A stretch of 64,000 nucleotides of DNA, from NCBI GenBank assembly GCA_005938025.2, contig VCCI02000002.1:186001-250000 (forward strand). Reading direction: 5' to 3'. The notes below the pieces were generated by a model. That model worked only from the letters and a program-made list of their open reading frames with translations, had not been told where the DNA came from and ran no database searches. Both the position numbers and the translations under genes were made by a program. Positions 42,712-51,928 of the stretch are shown here, piece by piece. Each line of letters begins with the position of its first letter. The stretch's first letter is position 1. The DNA is from Inquilinus sp. KBS0705. Its GTDB lineage: Bacteria > Bacteroidota > Bacteroidia > Sphingobacteriales > Sphingobacteriaceae.

Positions 42712-42864
42712 AGCAGGTCGCTAATGCCCGCGGCGAGTTGACTCACCCCCTGCCCCTCTCTCCGTTGGCTAACGGACAAAGAGGGGGAGCTTTTTTAAAC
42801 CCTCTTTCCGCGAAGCGGAGAGAGGGTCGAACAGCGTAGCGCATTCGGGGTGAGTTAACGCCGC
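42712..42864. repeat. Array unit 4 (last)
   Basis: GAGTTGACTCACCCC lies at 42735, 158 bp after the same point of unit 3. Hairpins TCCGTTGGCTAACGGA and TCCGCGAAGCGGA, CAGCGTAGCG and GGGGTGAGTTAACG follow. The array ends here. Confidence 0.85.
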
Positions 42865-43148
42865 CCATTGTTATTCTTTATTTCTTTTCCTCCTAATTAT
42901 CCCCTATATTTAAAGCAACGCTAATGGTTAACAAAAGCGGCACCTAATACTTGATTAAACCCTAAACCCCCACAGTTAAAAAATGACCCTGAACCCATCT
43001 GTAAAAATATTTCCGGTAAAATTTGTAACAACAATAATCGCCGATAATCATATATAACGCTATATAGCCAAGGTCTCATAAAGCTATAAGATTTGTGAGG
43101 GGCCCGCACCTTAAGGGCCCCGGTTAATTAAAAAAATTCATAAAAAAA
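42865..43148 (+). promoter_or_regulatory. Upstream region of the SPFH gene with a GC-rich leader hairpin
   Basis: 284 nt without an ORF. A 7-bp stem GGGGCCC (43099-43105) with GGGCCCC (43115-43121) lies 27 nt before the ATG at 43149. ATAAGATTTG just upstream of it resembles a -7 box with one extra base. The hairpin would be in the 5' untranslated region. Confidence 0.4.
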
Positions 43149-45056
43149 ATGTCTCAATCTATTTTGATCCAATTTTGGTGGGTATTCCCGCTGATTGCTG
43201 CCGTGCTATTGTACAAATTTGTACTGCGCGTATTTTTTGGTATGATCATCGTTCCGGATGACCGTATTGGTTTAGTAGTAAAAAAGTTTACCCTTTACGG
43301 GGATAAGCGCCTGCCCGATGGCCGTATCATCGCCATAAACGGCGAGGCCGGTATGCAGGCCAAACCGCTTGCACCGGGCCTGTACTGGGGTATGTGGCCA
43401 TGGCAATATGCCATAACCATGGGCCAGTTTACCGTTGTTGAGCAGGATAAGCTTGGCCTGGTAAAAGCTAAAGACGGCGCGCCGATGGATACCGGCCGTG
43501 TGCTGGGTAAACCTGTCGACTGCGACAAGTTCCAGGATTCGCAGGCTTTTTTAGAAAACAACGGCCAAAAAGGTCCTCAAGCGGCTTTCTTAACGCCGGG
43601 TAGCTACCGTATCAACACTTTTCTGTTCGAGATTGTGATGGTGCCCATTACCAGCATACACGAAAACAAGGTGGGTATTGTTACCACGCTTGACGGCGAG
43701 CCTTTGGAAAAAGGCGAGATAGCCGGAGGCTCGGTTGCGGGCCACCGTAACTATCAAGACCCTATGGCCTTTATTAAGGCCGGCGGTAAAAAAGGCTTGC
43801 AGGAAGATGTGATACTGGCCGGTACCTATTACCTTAACCCATGGTTTGCCATTGTAGAGCAGGTAGAGATGGTGCACATACACATTGGTTATGTGGGTGT
43901 GGTCAACTCGTTTGTTGGCCCCGAGGGTAAGGATACCAGCGGTGTGGGCTTTACACATGGTAACATTGTTAAAAAAGGCGATAAAGGTGTTTGGGACGAG
44001 CCGCTTGACCCTGGTAAGCACCCGGTAAACATTTATACCCACACGGTAGAGATTGTGCCTACCACCAATATTGTACTTAACTGGGCCAATAGCCGTACCG
44101 AGTCGCACGAGTTGGATAAAAACCTGTGTACCATTAGTGTGCGTTCGTCTGATGGATTTACGTTCAATTTGGACGTTTCGCAGATCATCCACATACCGCG
44201 TAACGATGCGCCAAAAGTGATAGCCCGATTTGGTAACACCAAAAACCTGGTATCGCAGGTGCTTGAGCCCACTATTGCCAACTACTTCCGTAACTCGGCG
44301 CAAAAAAGTGGCGTTATCGAGTTTTTAACCAACCGTTCGCAAAGGCAGGAGGATGCCCGTGCCCAAATAAGCAAGGTATTGGCCGAGTATAACGTTGAAG
44401 GTGTAGATACGCTGATAGGTGACATTGTGCCACCCGAAGCGCTGATGAAGACCCTTACCGACCGTAAAATAGCCGAGCAGGAACGCGTTACCTACGAAAT
44501 TCAGAAAAGCGCCCAAATTGAGCGTAAGGAATTTGAAAGTGCCAAAGCCGGTGCCGATATGCAGCCCGAGGTGGTAAAATCAACCCGCCAGGTTGAGATA
44601 AACACCCAAATGGCGGCCTCAAAAGTAGCTGCTGCTAAAGGTGATGCCGAATCGAGGGTGATCAATGCCAAGGCCGATGCCGAAAATAAAACGATTATTG
44701 CACGTGCCGATGCCGAAGCAAAAACCATTAATGCCAAGGCCGATGCCAACGCAACCGAAGTTAACGGTAATGCCGACGCGGGTAAAATTAAGGCCATAGG
44801 TTTGGCCGAAGCCGAGGTTACCAAACAAAAAACCGAAGCCATGGGTACCGAGCAATATGCCATTGTGCGTGTAGCCGAGGCCCTTGCCAGCAACGGTATT
44901 AAACTGGTGCCCGAGATTTTGGTTAGCGGTAAAGATGGCGGCAGCAGCGGCATAATTGATGCCCTTATAGGCAACGAAATGCTTAAAAAGCTGCAACGCG
45001 AAGGTGAGGCTAAAAAAGTGGACATTAAGAAAAAGCCCGAAGAGCCTATTAATTAA
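43149..45056 (+). CDS. SPFH/flotillin-like membrane protein
   Basis: A 635-residue protein with one N-terminal helix (residues 8-33) followed by GMIIVPDDRIGLVVKKFTLYG, typical of flotillin-like SPFH proteins. Several beta-rich SPFH-type segments, some repeated (NKVGIVTTLDGEPLEKGEI resembles DRIGLVVKKFTLYGDK), extend to about residue 440. A long alanine/glutamate-rich coiled coil at about 460-590 has the tandem unit ADAExKTIxAKADA. It probably forms large membrane-associated oligomers organising membrane domains. Single gene, terminated at 45179-45209. Confidence 0.88.
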   Translation: MSQSILIQFWWVFPLIAAVLLYKFVLRVFFGMIIVPDDRIGLVVKKFTLYGDKRLPDGRIIAINGEAGMQAKPLAPGLYWGMWPWQYAITMGQFTVVEQDKLGLVKAKDGAPMDTGRVLGKPVDCDKFQDSQAFLENNGQKGPQAAFLTPGSYRINTFLFEIVMVPITSIHENKVGIVTTLDGEPLEKGEIAGGSVAGHRNYQDPMAFIKAGGKKGLQEDVILAGTYYLNPWFAIVEQVEMVHIHIGYVGVVNSFVGPEGKDTSGVGFTHGNIVKKGDKGVWDEPLDPGKHPVNIYTHTVEIVPTTNIVLNWANSRTESHELDKNLCTISVRSSDGFTFNLDVSQIIHIPRNDAPKVIARFGNTKNLVSQVLEPTIANYFRNSAQKSGVIEFLTNRSQRQEDARAQISKVLAEYNVEGVDTLIGDIVPPEALMKTLTDRKIAEQERVTYEIQKSAQIERKEFESAKAGADMQPEVVKSTRQVEINTQMAASKVAAAKGDAESRVINAKADAENKTIIARADAEAKTINAKADANATEVNGNADAGKIKAIGLAEAEVTKQKTEAMGTEQYAIVRVAEALASNGIKLVPEILVSGKDGGSSGIIDALIGNEMLKKLQREGEAKKVDIKKKPEEPIN

Positions 45057-45061
45057 AAGTT

Positions 45062-45163
45062 ATCATTTCGACGAGGTACGAGGAGAAATCCTGTTCATAA
45101 TGCAAAGTTCGTCACCTGCCTTTCGAACAAGATTTCTCCTCGCTATTGCTTCGTTCGAAATGA
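45062..45163. repeat. Dispersed inverted repeat (TCATTTCGACGAGGTACGAG type)
   Basis: The left arm at 45063-45090 (TCATTTCGACGAGGTACGAGG...AAATC) and the right arm at 45131-45163 (GATTTCTCCTCGCTA...TTCGAAATGA) pair imperfectly around a 40-nt centre. It is a third family of dispersed palindromes in this window, lying directly after the SPFH stop codon. Confidence 0.75.
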
Positions 45164-45178
45164 CAATTCCACTAAAAA

Positions 45179-45209
45179 GAAAAAGCCACCCTTTCGGATG
45201 GCTTTTTCT
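45179..45209. terminator. Bidirectional terminator between the SPFH gene and pfkA
   Basis: AAAAAGCCACCCTTTCGGATGGCTTTTT: a stem of about 10 bp with a small loop, A-rich before and T-rich after. Confidence 0.9.
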
Positions 45210-45226
45210 TTTTTATCATGTAGCCC

Positions 45227-46204
45227 TTATATCGATAGTATCTCTACTATCTTTAAAAAGCCCGGGTTAATTTCTACGTTATGCTTGCAGGCGTGTTCAA
45301 ACGGGGTGTAAGATATCTCGTTGTGTATGATGCCTATCATTTCGTTACGGTGGCCGTCTCTTAACGCTTCAACAGCGGCAACACCTACACGGCTGGCCAG
45401 TACCCTATCCATACAGGTTGGGCGGCCCCCGCGTTGTATGTGGCCCAGTATAGATACCCTTGTATCGTAGTTAGGGAATTTCTCTTTCACCTGGTGGCCT
45501 ATCTCAAAAGCATTACCAGCCTCTTCGCCCTCGGCAACAATCACAATTTTTGATGATTTATCGCGGCGACCATTTTCAAGGCGCTCAAACAAAGCGTTAA
45601 TATCACGGTTGGTTTCGGGTATCAATATGGCCTCGGCACCTGATGCAATACCGGTACGTAAAGCAATTAAACCCGAGTCGCGGCCCATTACTTCAACAAT
45701 AAACAGCCTGTCGTGCGATTCGGCCGTGTCGCGTATCTTATCAACCGCGTTAATTACGGTATTAATGGCCGTATCGTAACCGATGGTAAAATCGGTACCT
45801 AAAAGGTCGTTATCAATTGTTCCGGGCAGGCCAACTACAGGTATATCGTATTCGCCACCAAAAATTCGCGCGCCGGTAAAAGTACCGTCGCCGCCAATGG
45901 CAACCAGTGCATCAACACCATGCTTTGTTAATTGGTCGTATGCCAGCCTGCGGCCCTCTTTAGTTTTAAACTGCTCGCTGCGGGCGGTTTTTAAGATGGT
46001 ACCGCCACGTTGAATAATGTTGGCAACCGATTTTTGATCCATGCTGAAAAACTCACCATTTATCATCCCCTCGTAGCCCCTGCGTATACCGGTAACCTGT
46101 AAATTATAGTAAATAGCCGTGCGTACAACAGCCCTTATAGCGGCATTCATGCCCGGCGCATCGCCCCCTGAAGTATAAATTCCTATGTTTTTGATCTGCG
46201 TCAT
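45227..46204 (-). CDS. pfkA: ATP-dependent 6-phosphofructokinase
   Basis: A 325-residue group I phosphofructokinase that converts fructose 6-phosphate to fructose 1,6-bisphosphate in glycolysis. The ATP site has TSGGDAPGMNAAIRAVVR (GGDAPG, residues 13-18). Then come AIGGDGTFTGA with the GGDGT of ATP-using enzymes, LPGTIDNDLLGTDFTIGYDTA (TIDND proton-transfer Asp), VEVMGRDSG, and the HIQRGGRPT allosteric/substrate segment. Gly rather than Asp follows GGD, in keeping with ATP rather than pyrophosphate. Full length, monocistronic. Confidence 0.97.
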   Translation of the reverse strand: MTQIKNIGIYTSGGDAPGMNAAIRAVVRTAIYYNLQVTGIRRGYEGMINGEFFSMDQKSVANIIQRGGTILKTARSEQFKTKEGRRLAYDQLTKHGVDALVAIGGDGTFTGARIFGGEYDIPVVGLPGTIDNDLLGTDFTIGYDTAINTVINAVDKIRDTAESHDRLFIVEVMGRDSGLIALRTGIASGAEAILIPETNRDINALFERLENGRRDKSSKIVIVAEGEEAGNAFEIGHQVKEKFPNYDTRVSILGHIQRGGRPTCMDRVLASRVGVAAVEALRDGHRNEMIGIIHNEISYTPFEHACKHNVEINPGFLKIVEILSI

Positions 46205-46319
46205 TGTAAAAAAAGGCGCTGTCGCTTTGTAAAATGTATAATCGACGGTTTACAGAAAATGCTTAATTGTGCCCAATTCTGTAAAGTTCGGCGAATTTAC
46301 ATTATTTTTTTTACCCCGC

Positions 46320-48035
46320 CTACTTTTTATACGCTGATATCCCACTATCCAGATAGGAAATAAAGGATTTTATGTCTGTAGCACCTATTGGCTCAACCAG
46401 CGTTTCGCCTTTTTGGTTAATAATAACATAGTAAGGCTGCGCGTTGGAGTTGTATTTTGATATTTCCCTATCAAGGTTATTATCGCCAATTGTAGTTATT
46501 TTTTTACCGGTAGTTGCCGATGTGTACTGCTCGGCTGCAGGCAGGTCGGTTTTATCGTCTATCACCAGCTGCAACATTACAAAATCATTTTGAAGCCGCT
46601 TAAACACCTCCGGATTGGGGAAAACATTTTGCTCCATCTGGCGGCAGTTAACGCAATTCCAACCGGTAAAATCAATCAGTATGGGTTTGTTAAGCTGTTT
46701 GGCTACTTCTATGGCCTGGTCGTAATCGTACCAATCGTCAATGCCTTTAACCTTGGGTAAGCTTTTAAAAAGCTCTTCGTATTTTTTAGTTTTAATTGTT
46801 GTTGTATTTACCGGGGCAGGTGCGGCTGGTGCGTTACCTCCTGATATGTCAAAATCCTGCGTGCTTAATGGTGGCAGTAATGCGCTGATAGATTTTAATG
46901 GCGCGCCCCAAAGGCCAGGTATCATGTAGATGGTAAAGGCAATTACGCCCGTTGCTATAAATGTGCGCGTTACCGATAGATGCGGCACATCGCTGTCATG
47001 CGAAAATTTGATCTTGCCAATAAGGTACAAACTCATTAGTATACCAATGGCTATCCATATAGATAATACCACCTCGCGGTCAATCAGGTTCCAATGGTAG
47101 GCCAGGTCAACATTCGATAAAAATTTAAGTGCGAAGGCTATTTCGATAAATCCTAACACCACTTTAACACTGTTTAACCACCCGCCCGATTTTGGCAGAC
47201 TTTTTAACGCCGAGGGGAACGTAGCAAATATGGTAAATGGCAAGGCAATAGCCAACGAAAAGCCAAACATTACAACTGCCGGGGCAAGCCTGTCGCCTTT
47301 GGTAAAGGCACTTGAAAGCACACCACCAATAGCAGGGCCGGTACACGAAAACGACACCACCACCAATGTAGCTGCCATAAAAAATATACCTGCAAAACCG
47401 CCTTTATCTGAGTTTGCATCAAGCTTGTTTGCTAAAGAGCTGGGCAGTGTTATTTCGAACGCGCCTAAAAACGATGCCCCGAACACAACCAGCATTAGAA
47501 AGAAAAAGAAGTTGAAGTAGCCGTTGGTAGCCAGACCGTTTAAAGCCGCGGGGCCAAATATGATGGTAATAAGCAAGCCAAAAACCACATATATAAATAT
47601 GATAGAAAAACCGTAAAGGCACGACTGCCAAATGGCATTGGCCCTGGTGCCGCCCCGTTTTGTAAAAAAGCTCACCGTTAATGGCAGCATAGGGTAAACA
47701 CAGGGTAACAAAAACGCCGCAAAACCGCCTAAGAAACCGATAATAAATAATTGCCAAAGGCTTTTTTGACTATCGGTTGTATTAATACTTGTTTTACTTG
47801 CAGCCGCTTTGGCAACAGAATCTGCCTTTACTTTAGCCAGCGAATCAGCCTTTTTTTTGTTGGCGGCAATTTGCTGAGAGGCCGACGGCACATCCGTAAA
47901 TTGCACATCGCCGGTAGATACGGTATCGGTAGTTTGCGCCTTTACCTGTTGTGGTGTAACGGCGGCAAGCGCTGCAATGGCTAAAACAAAAAATAGTGCG
48001 CGGCGTAATAGGCTGCGCATTGAGGCTGGTTTCAT
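46320..48035 (-). CDS. dsbD: DsbD-type thiol:disulfide interchange protein (transmembrane + thioredoxin part)
   Basis: A 571-residue protein. An N-terminal signal/anchor is followed by a polar linker with Asp/Ala/Lys repeats (residues 38-85). The eight-helix DsbD/CcdA electron-transfer domain (about 90-390) includes FAAFLLPCVYPMLPLT with Cys111 and, later, VVVSFSCTGPAIGG with the partner cysteine. A C-terminal thioredoxin domain has WNCVNCRQME near residue 460. It moves electrons from cytoplasmic thioredoxin to the periplasm. The usual N-terminal alpha domain is missing and is encoded separately by the next gene, 10 nt upstream in the operon. Confidence 0.9.
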   Translation of the reverse strand: MKPASMRSLLRRALFFVLAIAALAAVTPQQVKAQTTDTVSTGDVQFTDVPSASQQIAANKKKADSLAKVKADSVAKAAASKTSINTTDSQKSLWQLFIIGFLGGFAAFLLPCVYPMLPLTVSFFTKRGGTRANAIWQSCLYGFSIIFIYVVFGLLITIIFGPAALNGLATNGYFNFFFFLMLVVFGASFLGAFEITLPSSLANKLDANSDKGGFAGIFFMAATLVVVSFSCTGPAIGGVLSSAFTKGDRLAPAVVMFGFSLAIALPFTIFATFPSALKSLPKSGGWLNSVKVVLGFIEIAFALKFLSNVDLAYHWNLIDREVVLSIWIAIGILMSLYLIGKIKFSHDSDVPHLSVTRTFIATGVIAFTIYMIPGLWGAPLKSISALLPPLSTQDFDISGGNAPAAPAPVNTTTIKTKKYEELFKSLPKVKGIDDWYDYDQAIEVAKQLNKPILIDFTGWNCVNCRQMEQNVFPNPEVFKRLQNDFVMLQLVIDDKTDLPAAEQYTSATTGKKITTIGDNNLDREISKYNSNAQPYYVIINQKGETLVEPIGATDIKSFISYLDSGISAYKK

Positions 48036-48045
48036 TTATTTACAA

Positions 48046-48498
48046 TTATTTACCTAAGGGGATAGTAAACTCAACCTCGTCCGGGGGCAGGCATTTGGTA
48101 TTGTTACAGGTCATAAACTCCAGCTTGCCGCTCACCGCGGTAGCATTGGACGATTTTATTTTAACCTTTTGCTGGAAAACAACCGAGTTTTCAAAGTAGC
48201 CTACGTTCATGCCAAAAACTTTTTCGTATTTAGTTATAGGGGTAGGCTCGGTTGGCTTGCCAACAATTGCATAGTCTTTTGATGGGGTAAAGGTAAAGCT
48301 GGTTTTAACCGGCCCGCCATCCTTTACATTTTGCGAGTATATATGCCAGTCTTTATCTATGGTTGCTTTTATCAATACAACGGCTTCGGTAGCGCTTACC
48401 TTTTTGGCAGCGTATGACCAGCGCACGTGCGATTCGACCTGGGCTTTTGCGCCCATTGTTATTACTAAAGCTACTATCGCTAAAAATACTTTCTTCAT
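48046..48498 (-). CDS. Stand-alone DsbD N-terminal (alpha) domain protein
   Basis: A 150-residue exported protein (signal MKKVFLAIVALVITMGAKA). It has an immunoglobulin-like nDsbD fold (ESHVRWSYAAKKVSATEAVV, DKDWHIYSQNVKDGGPV) and the redox pair Cys131 and Cys136 in EFMTCNNTKCLPPDEVEF. In Proteobacteria this is the first domain of DsbD. Here it is a free periplasmic protein immediately upstream of the transmembrane-thioredoxin part, so it should carry electrons from the latter to targets. Co-transcribed. Confidence 0.9.
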   Translation of the reverse strand: MKKVFLAIVALVITMGAKAQVESHVRWSYAAKKVSATEAVVLIKATIDKDWHIYSQNVKDGGPVKTSFTFTPSKDYAIVGKPTEPTPITKYEKVFGMNVGYFENSVVFQQKVKIKSSNATAVSGKLEFMTCNNTKCLPPDEVEFTIPLGK

Positions 48499-48499
48499 C

Positions 48500-49303
48500 T
48501 TATTTGTTTAAAAACTCTATTTCCTTTAAATTATATAGTTGTTGGCCAGCAGCTGTTGCTACTACTAACAAACCATTATCCTGTACATTTATTATGGTAC
48601 CATCAAACTCTACTCCGTTCGACTTAAATCTGTGCCGTTCGTTTAACCAGTATAGTCGGCTTAAATATATATTCCTTACAAACGAAAACCTGCCAGCTTT
48701 AAGGTGCAGGTAGTACGCTTCAATATTATTGCAAATCTCTGATAATATATTTTTTAAATCATAATCCTTGTGCAATATCTGCTTTATTGATGTAGCATTT
48801 GCCGCGCTTTCCGGAAACTCGTCCTGGTTTACGTTAATACCGATGCCAATAACCGAGTTTTTTATCTGGCTGCCCTTTAAGATGTTCTCTATCAGCATCC
48901 CCCCGAGTTTTTTATCGCCGTAATAAATATCGTTGGGCCATTTTATCTTCAGTTTATCGCCCAATAATGGCTGTAAAGCATCAAAAACGCCCATACTTGC
49001 GATCCTTGTAACATCAAACTGCCCCTGCGCGTCTACAAAGCCGGGGTTTAATAATATGCTAAAAGTTAAGTTTTTTCCGGGTTGGGCATACCAAACATTT
49101 TGGTGCTGGCCCCGGCCCGCGAACTGCTCTTCTGCCATAATGACCGTACCTTCAGGTACTGGCTTGGAATTTGACAGTATATTTTTCAGGAAATTGTTGG
49201 TAGAGTCCACTTCTTTTAGTGTCACTAAATTTTGTCCAACAAATAATCCTGAAAATATGTTATTTTGCAACGTATAATATAATTTAACCTGAAATCGTTT
49301 CAA
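48500..49303 (-). CDS. birA: Biotin--[acetyl-CoA-carboxylase] ligase
   Basis: A 267-residue monofunctional biotin protein ligase, without the N-terminal helix-turn-helix of regulatory BirA. LKEVDSTNNFLKNIL and GTVIMAEEQFAGRGQHQNVWYAQPGKNLTFSILL carry the G-R-G-x-x-x-x-x-W biotinyl-AMP signature. IKWPNDIYYGDKKLGGMLIEN contains the catalytic lysine, and GIGINVNQDEFP the following strand. The C-terminal SH3-like cap ends GQQLYNLKEIEF. It attaches biotin to acetyl-CoA carboxylase carrier protein. It is divergent from rsfS, 15 nt away. Confidence 0.95.
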   Translation of the reverse strand: MKRFQVKLYYTLQNNIFSGLFVGQNLVTLKEVDSTNNFLKNILSNSKPVPEGTVIMAEEQFAGRGQHQNVWYAQPGKNLTFSILLNPGFVDAQGQFDVTRIASMGVFDALQPLLGDKLKIKWPNDIYYGDKKLGGMLIENILKGSQIKNSVIGIGINVNQDEFPESAANATSIKQILHKDYDLKNILSEICNNIEAYYLHLKAGRFSFVRNIYLSRLYWLNERHRFKSNGVEFDGTIINVQDNGLLVVATAAGQQLYNLKEIEFLNK

Positions 49304-49318
49304 AACTAATTCTTTTTG

Positions 49319-49693
49319 ATGGTAAAAAGCAAAGTGTTAAATGAATCTACCTACATTTCTGAACTGGCCATACATGGTATGCAGGAGAAAAAAGGTAATG
49401 ATCTGGTAAGGCTTGATCTTCGTAATATTAATAGTTCGGTTGCTGATTACTTTGTAATTTGCCACGCCGATTCAGCCACACAAGTAAAAGCAATTGCTAA
49501 TAGTGTTGAGGATGAAATTTATAAGGCCATAAAACAAGACCCATGGCGCAAAGAGGGGCTTGAGCATGGCGAATGGATACTGCTGGATTACATTGATGTG
49601 GTTATACACATCTTCAGAACAGACAAACGTGAGTTTTATGGAGTTGAAGACCTGTGGGGTGATGCTGAAATAAAAAGCTATAAAAGCGCTTAA
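49319..49693 (+). CDS. rsfS: Ribosomal silencing factor RsfS
   Basis: A 124-residue RsfS/Iojap protein that binds uL14 and blocks subunit joining during starvation. It has NDLVRLDLRNINSSVADYFVICHADSATQVKAIA, then DPWRKEGLEHGEWILLDYIDVVIHIF and REFYGVEDLWGDA. The start is the ATG at 49319; an in-frame TTG one codon earlier adds nothing. ftsH follows after 52 nt on the same strand, a common pairing in Bacteroidota. Confidence 0.96.
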   Translation: MVKSKVLNESTYISELAIHGMQEKKGNDLVRLDLRNINSSVADYFVICHADSATQVKAIANSVEDEIYKAIKQDPWRKEGLEHGEWILLDYIDVVIHIFRTDKREFYGVEDLWGDAEIKSYKSA

Positions 49694-49745
49694 GCGTAAA
49701 AAGCCCCTTTAAAATTTATTTATTGATTAGTGAGCTTATTTAAAA

Positions 49746-51851
49746 ATGAAAGATAACGAGAATAGATCCGAAAGCCCAAAACCTTTACGGAAGATACCGA
49801 ATAAAAAAATTACTCCAAAAGCACCCAAAAACGGTTTAATGTGGCTATATGCCATACTTATAATTGGCTTATTGGTAGTTCCTACCCTTTTTTCGGGCAA
49901 TAGCGGCAAACCTATTACCTTCCAATATTTTAGCAATAACATGCTAAAGGCACATGATGTAGCCAAAATAGTGGTATACAAAAATGGCGACCTGGTGAGC
50001 GCCGATGTTTATATTAAAAAAGATAGCCTGGTTAAGCCAATTTATGCCGATGCGCCTAAACAGCAAAACAAGCTGAACATGCAGGCAGAAGGCCCGCAAT
50101 ATACTTTTACCGATGCCTCGTACGAAAGCCTTAAGCAATCTGTACAGGCGGCAGAAAAAGATATGCCCGATGCCGAAAAAACGCCTATACAGTACGAGCA
50201 GGGTAAAGAAAACCTGCTGAGCAACTGGCTGGTACAATGTGTAATTATGGCCGTGTTGCTGGTTGGCGTATGGATGTTTATTATGCGCCGCATGAGCGGT
50301 GGCAATGGCGGCGGCCCGGGCGGGCAGATATTTAACATAGGTAAATCAAAAGCTACCTTGTTTGATAAAGAAGCCCAGGTATCGGTTACGTTTAATGATG
50401 TTGCCGGTTTGGAAGAAGCCAAGCAAGAGGTGATGGAGATTGTAGATTTCCTTAAAAACCCCAAAAAATATACTAACCTGGGTGGCAAAATTCCTAAAGG
50501 CGCATTGCTTGTAGGGTCGCCGGGTACAGGTAAAACCTTATTGGCCAAAGCCGTTGCCGGCGAGGCACAGGTGCCTTTCTTCTCACTGTCGGGTTCCGAC
50601 TTTGTGGAGATGTTTGTGGGTGTGGGTGCATCGCGTGTGCGCGATTTGTTCCGCCAGGCTAAAGACAAAGCGCCATGTATCATTTTTATTGATGAGATTG
50701 ATGCTATTGGCCGCGCCCGTGGTAAAAACAATATGATGGGCGGTAACGACGAACGCGAAAACACCCTTAACCAATTACTGGTTGAGATGGATGGTTTCGG
50801 TACCGATTCGGGCATTATTATACTTGCTGCAACCAACCGCCCCGATGTATTAGACAGCGCCTTAATGCGCCCGGGGCGTTTTGACAGGCAAGTATCTATT
50901 GACAAACCCGACCTGATAGGCCGCGAGCAAATATTTAAAGTACACTTAAAGCCGATAAAATTAGCCGACGGTGTAGACCCAAAAAAACTATCGGCCCAAA
51001 CCCCTGGTTTTGCCGGTGCCGAAATAGCCAACGTTTGTAATGAGGCTGCTTTGATAGCTGCCCGCCAAAACAAAGAGGCTGTTGATATGAAGGATTTCCA
51101 GGACGCGATTGACCGTGTTATTGGTGGCCTTGAAAAGAAAAACACGTTGATCTCTCCGGAAGAGAAACGTGTGGTTGCGTATCACGAAGCCGGGCATGCC
51201 ATTGCAGGCTGGTTTTTAGAGCATACTGACCCATTGGTTAAGGTATCAATAGTGCCGCGTGGCGTTGCCGCGTTGGGTTATGCGCAGTATCTGCCAAACG
51301 AAAGGTTCCTGGTGGCCAAAGAGGAATTAATTGACGATATGACGCTTTCTATGGGCGGGCGTGTTGCCGAGGATATTGTATTTGGTAAAATTACAACCGG
51401 CGCATTAAGCGATCTGGAACGTATTACACGCCTTGCATATGGCATGGTGAAGATATACGGTATGAACGATAAGGTGGGTAACCTATCATTCTACGACCCG
51501 CAGGGCGAAAACCAGTTTGTAAAACCATACTCGGATGCTACTGCAGAACTTATTGATGCCGAGGTGCGTAATTTGATAGATTCGGTTTATTCGCGCACAA
51601 AGGAGTTGTTGAACAAACACCGTGAGGGTCTTGAGAACGTAGCCGCCAAATTATTGGAGAAAGAAGTGCTGTTTCAGTCGGATTTGGAAGAAATATTGGG
51701 TAAACGTCCATTTGAGCACCGTACCGCTTACGATAAATTTGTAAACGGCGAGCCTGCGCTGGTGCCTGATAATAACGCGATACCTGACAACCTGATCAAC
51801 CCCGAATTATCAAGGATTGACAGCGCAACAGATACCGCTGCTAAAGACTAA
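49746..51851 (+). CDS. ftsH: ATP-dependent zinc metalloprotease FtsH
   Basis: A 701-residue membrane AAA+ protease that degrades unassembled membrane proteins and regulators. It has two membrane helices (about residues 33-50 and 160-178) flanking a periplasmic domain. The AAA module has Walker A GSPGTGKT (257-264), Walker [13 protein letters not shown] and the [24 protein letters not shown]. The protease site HEAGH is at 480-484 in [15 protein letters not shown]. The C-terminal tail is long and Asp/Asn-rich. Downstream, the LUD gene is separated by 77 nt with an inverted repeat. Confidence 0.98.
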   Translation: MKDNENRSESPKPLRKIPNKKITPKAPKNGLMWLYAILIIGLLVVPTLFSGNSGKPITFQYFSNNMLKAHDVAKIVVYKNGDLVSADVYIKKDSLVKPIYADAPKQQNKLNMQAEGPQYTFTDASYESLKQSVQAAEKDMPDAEKTPIQYEQGKENLLSNWLVQCVIMAVLLVGVWMFIMRRMSGGNGGGPGGQIFNIGKSKATLFDKEAQVSVTFNDVAGLEEAKQEVMEIVDFLKNPKKYTNLGGKIPKGALLVGSPGTGKTLLAKAVAGEAQVPFFSLSGSDFVEMFVGVGASRVRDLFRQAKDKAPCIIFIDEIDAIGRARGKNNMMGGNDERENTLNQLLVEMDGFGTDSGIIILAATNRPDVLDSALMRPGRFDRQVSIDKPDLIGREQIFKVHLKPIKLADGVDPKKLSAQTPGFAGAEIANVCNEAALIAARQNKEAVDMKDFQDAIDRVIGGLEKKNTLISPEEKRVVAYHEAGHAIAGWFLEHTDPLVKVSIVPRGVAALGYAQYLPNERFLVAKEELIDDMTLSMGGRVAEDIVFGKITTGALSDLERITRLAYGMVKIYGMNDKVGNLSFYDPQGENQFVKPYSDATAELIDAEVRNLIDSVYSRTKELLNKHREGLENVAAKLLEKEVLFQSDLEEILGKRPFEHRTAYDKFVNGEPALVPDNNAIPDNLINPELSRIDSATDTAAKD

Positions 51852-51860
51852 TGTTTAGCT

Positions 51861-51923
51861 AAAGCTTAAAGCCGGAAAGATCAATCAAAAGGGTCTTTTA
51901 GCTTTAAGCTTTTGCTTTAAGCT
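51861..51923 (+). promoter_or_regulatory. Inverted repeat with two alternative partners before the LUD gene
   Basis: AAAGCTTAAAGC (51861-51872) is complementary to GCTTTAAGCTTT (51901-51912), and the word GCTTTAAGCT recurs at 51914-51923, five nt before the ATG at 51929. The left arm could pair with either right copy. The second pairing would occlude the start region. Confidence 0.4.
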
Positions 51924-51928
51924 ATACC

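Noticed and set aside
41759..42864. CRISPR array
   Set aside because: The repeats are long (158 bp), directly abutting and internally palindromic, without unique spacers of uniform length, and no cas gene is present.
43590..44303. 237-codon reverse ORF antisense to the SPFH gene
   Set aside because: Long but without any family motif. It arises from the codon pattern of the sense gene.
45004..45270. 88-codon forward ORF after the SPFH gene
   Set aside because: It starts in another frame inside the SPFH gene and reads through the inverted repeat, the terminator and the pfkA end.
50042..51145. 367-codon reverse ORF antisense to ftsH
   Set aside because: The forward frame encodes FtsH with all motifs. 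The reverse frame is Ser/Pro/Ile-rich antisense translation.
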